Part shown: in pieces, positions 5,557-10,998 of the stretch
Layout: every line of letters begins with the position of its first letter
Position numbering within the stretch: the stretch's first letter is position 1
Source of the DNA: Holosporaceae bacterium UBA3830
GTDB taxonomy: Bacteria > Pseudomonadota > Alphaproteobacteria > UBA3830
NCBI GenBank assembly: GCA_002393025.1
Contig: DGIE01000002.1
Location: 1-10,998, forward strand
Direction of reading: 5' to 3'
DNA: 10,998 nucleotides
The notes under the pieces: model-generated
Database searches by the model: none
What the model saw: the letters and a program-made list of their open reading frames with translations, nothing else
What the model was told of the DNA's origin: nothing
Program-made: the position numbers and the translations under genes

Positions 5557-7269
5557 TTAGGTTTGTTTTCTCCTCTTACGCTGTGTTTTATGTTGCTTGA
5601 TTTTTCTTTTTGAACTTTTTTCTTTCTTCTCTTTTTTTAAGAACGATTCTTGTAATCTTTTTTGAGCCCGCTTCAACAATTGTTGATCAATTTCTTTAAT
5701 ACCCAATATTCGGTTTAGATTATCTTCTAAAGATCCCTTAACTTCTAAACTATATTTTTTTATTAATATCGTTTTATAATAATTTTCGTATTTTTCAAGA
5801 CCTGAATCTGTAGACATGATTCGGGCAAGCTCTAAAAATGGTAAGCACAAATCAGGATAATGTAGCAACATTGTCTTAAATAGATATCTGTAATCTTCTG
5901 TATGGAATTTGCTTATACATTCGTAAGCCACATATAAACACTCATCAAAATCTGAGACTTTAATCGAATAAATCTTTTCAAAGGTGTTAGCACATATGTT
6001 GAATACACTTTCACCTTGAAAAGCAATTGGCTTAAAACAATTAAAAAAAATATTACTTTCTCCGTCTTGAAGAATACTCCTGGAGAACTGTTCATCATCA
6101 AATACGGATAAATTATTGTCCAACTTCAACAGAAAAACATCGTATAACGTAGATCCAGTTTCATACAGCATTCGATGTGATTTTATGAATTTTGTCCGGC
6201 TGCCCTTTCCTAAATGACGCTGTATTACGCGCTTGCTAATAGACTTCGCTGAAAGGGGATATTCAACATCAGTCACATCTTTTGTTGGCAGCCCATCTTT
6301 TTGATCTGATGCATCAATTGGTATGAGCGCTCCCACAAAATTGCTTCCTGCTTGCTCTATTACTTTTTTTTGCCATTGCGGTGCCTGAGATGTGTGAGAT
6401 CCATGATGTGGCAATATCAGAAAATTTACATTTTTCAACAGGGAATGCGAATTTTTCGTTGCAGCTAACGTCGCCCCTGTTGCATCACCAGTAAAAAGAA
6501 CAACATTTTTCAAGTAATTTAAACAAAATACCAGACTTTGCGCATTGGCAGACTTGTTAGTTATTCCCAATTTCGGTCTCAAAAACATAAAACCGTTACC
6601 ATCGGAGACGTCTAACGCTTTTTTTAGTACGTTTTCAATTTCATCGAAACCGCTGATTTCTATACCATTCTTATTGCACTGGCATTTCTGTTTATTTGTG
6701 TCTACAGAAAATACGTCCACACTTATGGCCTCTTTTGCTAAGCTTGTCCTGATACAATCTATAAAAGATTTCGCTTTAGGCATTTGTCCGCCACCAACAA
6801 TTATCGAAATATTTTTTTCTAACTTATTTTTGACTTCTCCCAAAAAATTGCTCAGATAGTTGTAATGATCTGTATGTGGATGAGTAATAACGCAAGCTGA
6901 AATAGTAGAATCACCTAAAAAAGATTTAACATTCTTTCCGACAGCATCCCAAAAATTCCACCAACTTTTATTAATAGAACCGCAATCCACGACAATAACT
7001 TTATTCTTGTTTGCATTTTTTATCAAAAAAAACGCTCCCTGTCCCACATTGAAAGAAGCAACCAACATTCCATTTTTGCAAAAATGATAAGGAATTTCTT
7101 TATTTCCTAGAGACGGTGGTGATGACGGCAAAGAATCACTATAATGGCTGTCAGATGTCGAGGAAAAACCACCATACTCGTAAAGAACCCTCTTTACAGA
7201 CTCCATAGCAGAAGACTCAACAACATATCCCCATAGGCAGATTATGAAAACAGTAAGTTTTAAATGCAT
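5557..7269 (-). CDS. Exported metallo-beta-lactamase-fold hydrolase, ComEC-C-terminal-like, 570 aa
   Basis: A signal peptide (about residues 1-21, cleavage after VVESSA) and a Ser/Pro linker precede an MBL domain. Its motifs are FNVGQG (73-78), VDCG (94-97), the metal site THPHTDH (129-135, HxHxDH), LFTGDATGA (GD at 261-262) and LPHHGSHTS (286-294). This order is that of the ComEC/Rec2 C-terminal hydrolase, but the membrane channel and OB parts of ComEC are absent, so it is a free-standing exported enzyme. The metal ligands appear intact. From about residue 390 there is a region I do not recognise, ending in a lysine/arginine-rich tail (about 545-570) that could bind nucleic acid. Known relatives cleave phosphodiester or phosphonate-type substrates; the substrate here is unknown. 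The ATG is two bases after the stop of the upstream small exported gene, with AGGTAGGG as ribosome site, so the two are co-translated. Confidence 0.85.
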   Translation of the reverse strand: MHLKLTVFIICLWGYVVESSAMESVKRVLYEYGGFSSTSDSHYSDSLPSSPPSLGNKEIPYHFCKNGMLVASFNVGQGAFFLIKNANKNKVIVVDCGSINKSWWNFWDAVGKNVKSFLGDSTISACVITHPHTDHYNYLSNFLGEVKNKLEKNISIIVGGGQMPKAKSFIDCIRTSLAKEAISVDVFSVDTNKQKCQCNKNGIEISGFDEIENVLKKALDVSDGNGFMFLRPKLGITNKSANAQSLVFCLNYLKNVVLFTGDATGATLAATKNSHSLLKNVNFLILPHHGSHTSQAPQWQKKVIEQAGSNFVGALIPIDASDQKDGLPTKDVTDVEYPLSAKSISKRVIQRHLGKGSRTKFIKSHRMLYETGSTLYDVFLLKLDNNLSVFDDEQFSRSILQDGESNIFFNCFKPIAFQGESVFNICANTFEKIYSIKVSDFDECLYVAYECISKFHTEDYRYLFKTMLLHYPDLCLPFLELARIMSTDSGLEKYENYYKTILIKKYSLEVKGSLEDNLNRILGIKEIDQQLLKRAQKRLQESFLKKEKKEKSSKRKIKQHKTQRKRRKQT

Positions 7270-7271
7270 CC

Positions 7272-7751
7272 CTACCTAGATGTGATTTTAACTATACCAG
7301 AACAAAACATTCTGTAAAATTTCTTGCAAACACGTTTATCCTCTCTTGTTTTTAATGAGGGAATTTTCGCCCTAAACAAATCGAGCAGCAAATACATCAT
7401 CTCTCGATTACGATAGCAAGCAATTTTATTGAGTCTTTCGGGATTCCCCTTTATAGTGAAGCTTATCAAATGGTTAACTATGAAATCCATATCTGACTTA
7501 GCTTTTATCTTTTCCAATGCAATATCAAAAGCTTCAGAGTATTCGTTTCTCTTTGCCAACGATGCTATTTTCAGCAAAGTATCCAAATTCTCCTCCGTCT
7601 CTGCCATACGCTTGTATTCATTCACGCGAGGAACGGCTTGGAACGAAGATGGCTCAGTGCTCACTTTGGTAACATACGGAAACATAGAATAAACGGTTCC
7701 GTCCATACACCAAAAAACTACCAATCCACAAAATATTTTTTTCATCATCAT
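7272..7751 (-). CDS. Small exported protein of unknown function, 159 aa, partner of the MBL hydrolase
   Basis: Not recognised. It begins MMMKK, with GGAGGTGT directly upstream; the second of three consecutive ATGs (7748) has the best spacing, so the true start may be three or six bases in. The signal peptide (MMMKKIFCGLVVFWCMDGTVYS, then MFPYV) directs export. The mature part is about 135 residues, mostly helical in look, with LLKIASLAKRNEYSEAFDIAL recalling a helical-repeat pattern, three cysteines (ACYRN, RVCKK, MFCSG) and a basic C-terminus. Its stop is two bases from the ATG of the MBL gene, so co-expression is near certain. An accessory, chaperone or inhibitor role is possible, but nothing in the sequence decides this. 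Confidence 0.75.
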   Translation of the reverse strand: MMMKKIFCGLVVFWCMDGTVYSMFPYVTKVSTEPSSFQAVPRVNEYKRMAETEENLDTLLKIASLAKRNEYSEAFDIALEKIKAKSDMDFIVNHLISFTIKGNPERLNKIACYRNREMMYLLLDLFRAKIPSLKTREDKRVCKKFYRMFCSGIVKITSR

Positions 7752-7770
7752 ACACCTCCGAAGCTATGGT

Positions 7771-7794
7771 ATTATATTGTTGTTTTAATGTCAA
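7771..7794 (-). promoter_or_regulatory. Promoter-like elements before the exported MBL operon
   Basis: On the minus strand a perfect TTGACA (7789-7794) and a perfect TATAAT (7771-7776) lie only 12 bases apart, too close for a standard sigma70 promoter. A 17-base spacing from TTGACA reaches TACCAT, a weaker -10. Either choice places the start just before the gene at 7751. The site is in the short gap after the HTH gene, so the operon need not depend on the mobile-element transcript. Confidence 0.4.
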
Positions 7795-7811
7795 ATCTTT
7801 AGCTGTTTTTA

Positions 7812-8174
7812 TCATACAATCGTTTCCTCCTGTTCCTTCCACAATAGAGGAATCTTGTTCGTAAGAATTTGTTGAGTTGAAACATTTTTCGGCATCCAAC
7901 CTTCCATGATACGCTTTTTGAGTTTTGGACTCAGGAAATTAAACTGCAGAATTGCTCGAAAATAGCGAGGCGAGATTTTATTGAGTTTGCAGAATTTCGC
8001 TTGGTTCAGTCCGGGATTTTCGATCAATCGTTTCTGTAAGATGTAAGCCTTAACCAAGATTTTCGAGAGAGGCGTAACAATGTTTTTATCGTCAGGTTTT
8101 GAATAATACGCTTTTTGTCCTTTCTTGAGATTAATTCGGAGAGGCACGAATACCTCCTGCTGCAGTGATTCCAT
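7812..8174 (-). CDS. Recombinase-associated helix-turn-helix protein, 120 aa
   Basis: The protein runs VFVPLRINLKKGQKAYYSKP, a linker, then LSKILVKAYILQKRLIENPG, NQAKFCKLNKISPRYFRAIL and QFNFLSPKLKKRIMEGWMPK. This matches the small proteins encoded directly after serine recombinases in alphaproteobacterial phages and elements, whose typical text (from memory) is ALARAFRW, then INPSYV-RVLRLTLLAP, then ILDGRQP. The central part is a helix-turn-helix, so DNA binding is expected; the exact role is not established to my knowledge. The ATG at 8174, with AAAGGAG six bases before it, is preferred to a TTG at 8189 overlapping the recombinase stop. It ends the leftward module. Confidence 0.8.
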   Translation of the reverse strand: MESLQQEVFVPLRINLKKGQKAYYSKPDDKNIVTPLSKILVKAYILQKRLIENPGLNQAKFCKLNKISPRYFRAILQFNFLSPKLKKRIMEGWMPKNVSTQQILTNKIPLLWKEQEETIV

Positions 8175-8185
8175 GAGATCTCCTT

Positions 8186-9400
8186 TCAATTAGCTAACTG
8201 AGTTAATAGAGGATCAAAGCCATCTAAGTTTAAATTGATTTTTAGTCCGTCTTCCTTAACGATGACGTTGTTTACGAGCATGTCCACGATTTTCTTTTGC
8301 TCGGCTTGATAGAGATAACGCCAGACTGAATTCAGATTTTTCAGAGCCGCAAGGAGCTGTGTCTTGTTGATCTTTTTGTCTTCTTCAGCCAAGCGATTTA
8401 AATGCATGATGACTTCGGGTGATTTCAGGATTCGGACAATTTCAGAGACCACTTGTTGTTCGATAGGTTCGGCAGGGAAACTTGATCGAGGTGCTGAGCA
8501 AGATTTGAACTTGATGTGGTTGTAGCAGGTGTAATAGCGGTAGCGCAGATTTTTCTTGTATGTATAGGTCTGTTTCATCGAGCATCCGCAATCGCAGCAT
8601 TTGATTAAGCCAGATAAAAATGACGGGCTTTGAGATTGTTTTTTTCGCCGACCCGGTATCGATTTTGCTTTGAAAATTTCCTGAACTTTATCCCAAGTTT
8701 CTTCATCAATTATGGCTTCATGCTCACCCGGATAAACATTTCCCTTGTGAGTAACGCAGCCTTTGTAATACGGATTTTTTAGGATTCGTTGAATGTGTTG
8801 CGGAGAGAAAAGACTGCCTCTTTTGGTTTTGATACCGGCATCATTGAGCGCGTGAGCGATTTCGAAGTAGGATTCAGTCTTCAAAAACTTTTCAAAAATT
8901 AATTTTATCAGTCTTGCATTTTCTTCATTTATAACGAGTTTTCTGTCTTTAACATCGTAGCCCATCGGTGGATTACCGCCCATCCAAAGACCCTTTTTGA
9001 GAGAGGAGGCGAATTTATCTCGTATGCGTTCTCCCGTCATTTCTCTTTCGAATTGAGCAAAGCTGAGCAAAATGTTCAGCATAAGCTTCCCGGATGAATT
9101 TGAAAAATCAAACAGAGAGCGCGATAAACGGTCGATCTTGTAAACCACGACCATGTCGACCAAGCCGGCTTCAATGTCAGCAAATAATTCTTTCAAAGCC
9201 GGACGATTCATATTGCCGCCGGAAAAACCTCCGTCATCGTAATGTTTTGAAATCAACCTCCAGTTCTCATGAATCTGACTCGCGATGTAATTTTCTCCAG
9301 CCAATCTTTGTGCGTCTAAGCTGTTGAACTCTTGCTCAAGTCCGTCTTCACAGGATTTTCTCGTGTAAACAGCACAACGAATTATTTTTTGCTCCATCAT
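8186..9400 (-). CDS. Large serine site-specific recombinase, 404 aa, with apparent catalytic-domain deletion
   Basis: Resolvase-type catalytic domain at about residues 7-130 (YTRKS with nucleophile S16 and R14; YKIDRLSRS with D90, R91, R94; helix E LNILLSFAQFERE), then the Recombinase domain (about 145-245), a zinc ribbon (CCDCGC near 268-273, C292, C301) and a C-terminal helical region. Relatives have about 22 more residues between LFDF (96-99) and the S-x-GKLMLN segment, including a beta strand of the type GVSFVSVTQ. Here FDFS runs directly into NSSGKLMLN, so the fold may be damaged although the catalytic residues remain. The ATG at 9400 overlaps the DUF2924 stop as ATGA and is preferred to the ATG at 9433, being preceded by GGAG. 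It presumably integrated or excised the element. Confidence 0.9.
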   Translation of the reverse strand: MMEQKIIRCAVYTRKSCEDGLEQEFNSLDAQRLAGENYIASQIHENWRLISKHYDDGGFSGGNMNRPALKELFADIEAGLVDMVVVYKIDRLSRSLFDFSNSSGKLMLNILLSFAQFEREMTGERIRDKFASSLKKGLWMGGNPPMGYDVKDRKLVINEENARLIKLIFEKFLKTESYFEIAHALNDAGIKTKRGSLFSPQHIQRILKNPYYKGCVTHKGNVYPGEHEAIIDEETWDKVQEIFKAKSIPGRRKKQSQSPSFLSGLIKCCDCGCSMKQTYTYKKNLRYRYYTCYNHIKFKSCSAPRSSFPAEPIEQQVVSEIVRILKSPEVIMHLNRLAEEDKKINKTQLLAALKNLNSVWRYLYQAEQKKIVDMLVNNVIVKEDGLKINLNLDGFDPLLTQLAN

Positions 9401-9834
9401 ACATTTACTCCGAAAAACTTCAGTCCATTCCATTTTGTTCCGGTGATTTTGTTGGCGATTGCCGAGAGAGATTTAAAAACATCGCCCTCATAAGCGAATC
9501 CATCATCGACTACAAGCACTTCGTAAGTCTTATCGTGATATTCTTTAACGATTTTCGTTCCGATCTGAGGCTGGAACTTCTTTTTCTTCTTGCTTTTGAG
9601 TGAGGTCGTCTTTGCTTGCTCTCTGATTTTTTCTTCAGTAGCAGGATCAACTCCGCCGTAAGCAAGCTCCTGAATCTTGTAAGCTACTTTCGAAATCATG
9701 TGCTGACGACTCGAAACTTCAGGTTTGTAGTCAAAAAACTTGTTCCACATATTACGCAGGGAATTCTCGTCCATGCTCTGTAGCGCAACGATTTGCTTGA
9801 TTATGCTTAAATCATTTTTAGTATTCGGAATCAT
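9397..9834 (-). CDS. DUF2924-family protein, 145 aa
   Basis: The C-terminal half carries the family signature: YEVLVVDDGFAYEGDVFKSL, then SAIANKITGTKWNGLKFFGV (relatives: SLSAIAR-ITGT-W-GP-FFGL). The N-terminal half is helical (QSMDENSLRNMWNKFF), with a very lysine-rich linker (LKSKKKKKF, about residues 79-87). In Alphaproteobacteria this family is encoded directly before serine recombinases, as here, where the two genes overlap by ATGA. The molecular function is not known to me; the basic linker and gene association suggest DNA binding or a role in recombination. GGAGAAG lies upstream of the ATG, and the small gene upstream ends three bases away. Confidence 0.85.
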   Translation of the reverse strand: MIPNTKNDLSIIKQIVALQSMDENSLRNMWNKFFDYKPEVSSRQHMISKVAYKIQELAYGGVDPATEEKIREQAKTTSLKSKKKKKFQPQIGTKIVKEYHDKTYEVLVVDDGFAYEGDVFKSLSAIANKITGTKWNGLKFFGVNV

Positions 9835-9836
9835 AA

Positions 9837-10019
9837 TTACTTCTCCAATGGGTCAATATTGTTGGTGCTATTACCCCTCCAAATCCGAGAGAAGTCAAGC
9901 CGGTAATGATGAGTTTTTTCTCCAATTTCAGTGTTTTTCGAATTGGTGTAGAGGACTATGGCTTCGTAGATTATTTTTGCCAACTTTTCCGCTTTATCGT
10001 TTGTGATTTTCTTCCGCAT
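9837..10019 (-). CDS. Small hypothetical protein of the mobile-element module, 60 aa
   Basis: A short basic protein (MRKKITNDKAEKLAKIIYEA, then IVLYTNSKNT and further) sits between the DUF927 gene and the DUF2924 gene, nine bases after the stop of the former. The ATG at 10019 with GAGG six bases upstream is the likely start; a GTG at 10031 overlapping the DUF927 stop is the alternative. It has no signal peptide or membrane segment. I do not recognise it. Tight spacing to both neighbours supports its being a real gene. Confidence 0.55.
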   Translation of the reverse strand: MRKKITNDKAEKLAKIIYEAIVLYTNSKNTEIGEKTHHYRLDFSRIWRGNSTNNIDPLEK

Positions 10020-10027
10020 CGAACACC

Positions 10028-10998
10028 TCACAGCAACACGTTACCTGAAATTACGTAGACCTTTTTGTTACCGTCAGGCGTCCATTTTTGCTGACGATAA
10101 TCTCCGTTGTGATCTTTCAATAGGAATCCTTGATCAATTAACAGCGAAATTACGGATTTTCGGTTGAAGTTCTTGCATATTTCTTTTTGAAACACGGATG
10201 GTGAAACAAAAAAAGTAACTTCATCTTTATAAACGCGTTTGTATCCAGCCATGTTGACGATTTTCTGATCAGAGTAGCCATCGAGATCGAAAAATCTACT
10301 GTGTCCGTGCAATTCGAAGAAAGATTTAACTTGATCGATGATTTGTCGATTTTCGTCATCACCAACTCCGTCTTTATCCTCAAGCCATGAATTAAAACAA
10401 GCCACAGCAGAATTGTACGAAGTTTCGGGTTTCCAGCATACAATGCCGTATTTGATTGCTAATTCGCCGGCGAACCCAACTAACATGAATCTCTCGAAAG
10501 CACGCATATCTTGTCCTTCGGCGTTTTTAGGAAGATACATGGACTTCAATCGAAGAAACTCCTCTTTATATGAATCTCTGATATCAGCTTGATGATTCAA
10601 CACGTGCTTGATGAACTCAACGGAGGCGATGCCGTAATATTTAGAAGTGTTTTCTCGCAAATAATCGGAGAATTCTGCTCCGTCTTGAAATCCCATAAGA
10701 TTTTCAAAAATACCGCAGCTTTCTTTGGAGGCTTTCGCTGGGATGTTTAATAATCGAACTTTCTGTCCGGCTTTGGAAGTCTTGCTGTCCTCGGCCATGT
10801 GAGAACTAAGATCAACTTCACCGCTGGAAAGAAAGATCAAAGTCCAAGAATAGGTCTCTCTCGCGTTGCAGTTTTTATCGAGCCTTTTCTTGCCCTGCCC
10901 ATTGGCGAGCATGTATGCGACGTCGCCTGCTTTTGAGGGAGATATCTCGGAAATTTCATCGAGAATAAGCAACGAATCATTTCTTCTGAACGCAATGT
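10028..10998 (-). CDS. DUF927-family phage/plasmid helicase-primase-type protein, 5' end beyond the window
   Basis: The reading frame is open to the window edge, so the start lies outside; the visible C-terminal part is about 322 residues. It opens with IAFRRNDSLLILDEISEISP, containing a Walker B-like LLILDE, then AGDVAYMLANGQGKKR, FLSSGEVDLSSHM and AGQKVRLLNIPA. These are DUF927 signatures seen in replication proteins of phages, plasmids and integrated elements, where the domain follows a TOPRIM/primase region. The C-terminus (FFVSPSVFQKEICKNFNRKS, then WTPDGNKKVYVIS) is also as in the family. It is the first visible gene of the leftward module and marks it as a replication-integration block. 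Confidence 0.85.
   Translation of the reverse strand, partial: IAFRRNDSLLILDEISEISPSKAGDVAYMLANGQGKKRLDKNCNARETYSWTLIFLSSGEVDLSSHMAEDSKTSKAGQKVRLLNIPAKASKESCGIFENLMGFQDGAEFSDYLRENTSKYYGIASVEFIKHVLNHQADIRDSYKEEFLRLKSMYLPKNAEGQDMRAFERFMLVGFAGELAIKYGIVCWKPETSYNSAVACFNSWLEDKDGVGDDENRQIIDQVKSFFELHGHSRFFDLDGYSDQKIVNMAGYKRVYKDEVTFFVSPSVFQKEICKNFNRKSVISLLIDQGFLLKDHNGDYRQQKWTPDGNKKVYVISGNVLL

Noticed and set aside
7654..7899. An 81-codon minus-strand frame spanning the gap between the HTH gene and the small exported gene
   Set aside because: It overlaps the ends of two better-supported genes in another frame and has no ribosome site; its middle holds the promoter-like boxes.
1..10998. CRISPR array, rRNA, restriction or toxin-antitoxin system
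   Set aside because: No regularly spaced direct repeats, rRNA-like sequence or complete defence genes were seen; only the methyltransferase tail at 5361-5531 hints at a former modification enzyme.

Overview
Overall character. The window is AT-rich, and every protein gene I can support lies on the minus strand; only a tRNA-derived locus reads on the plus strand. The best taxonomic clue is the right-hand module: a DUF2924-type gene, a large serine recombinase and a small helix-turn-helix gene, joined by short overlaps. As I know it, this trio is typical of Alphaproteobacteria and their phages and integrated elements. With the low GC, a run of Sec-exported orphan proteins, an insertion sequence and gene remnants, it suggests an alphaproteobacterium, perhaps host-associated (Holosporales- or Rickettsiales-like). 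The host lifestyle is inference.

Layout, left to right. (1) About 100-1395: a degraded IS110-family element. Its DEDD transposase is split by a frameshift, and upstream of it lies a structured leader resembling an IS110 bridge RNA. (2) 1396-1539: a tRNA-Val(CAC)-like locus whose 5' acceptor strand is separated from the rest by about 70 nt. (3) 1561-2290: a gene desert with a 110-bp inverted-repeat-bounded element. (4) 2301-4530: three unrecognised genes, each with a signal peptide, behind a plausible promoter. (5) 4877-5257: a small gene resembling a family of Firmicutes mobile elements, followed on the right by the C-terminal remnant of a large DNA methyltransferase (5361-5531). (6) 5557-7751: two genes, a small exported protein and an exported metallo-beta-lactamase-fold hydrolase like the ComEC C-terminal domain but without its membrane channel. 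(7) 7812-10998: a mobile-element module transcribed leftwards, with a DUF927 helicase/primase-type protein cut by the window edge, a small ORF, the DUF2924 gene, the serine recombinase (with an apparent in-frame deletion in its catalytic domain) and the HTH gene.

How it fits together. The right part looks like the replication/integration end of an integrated phage or plasmid-like element. The left part looks like an accessory region of exported-protein genes, IS debris, fragments of foreign elements and a disturbed tRNA. The most notable points are the bridge-RNA-like fold, the interrupted tRNA, the exported MBL hydrolase with its small partner, and the recombinase deletion.
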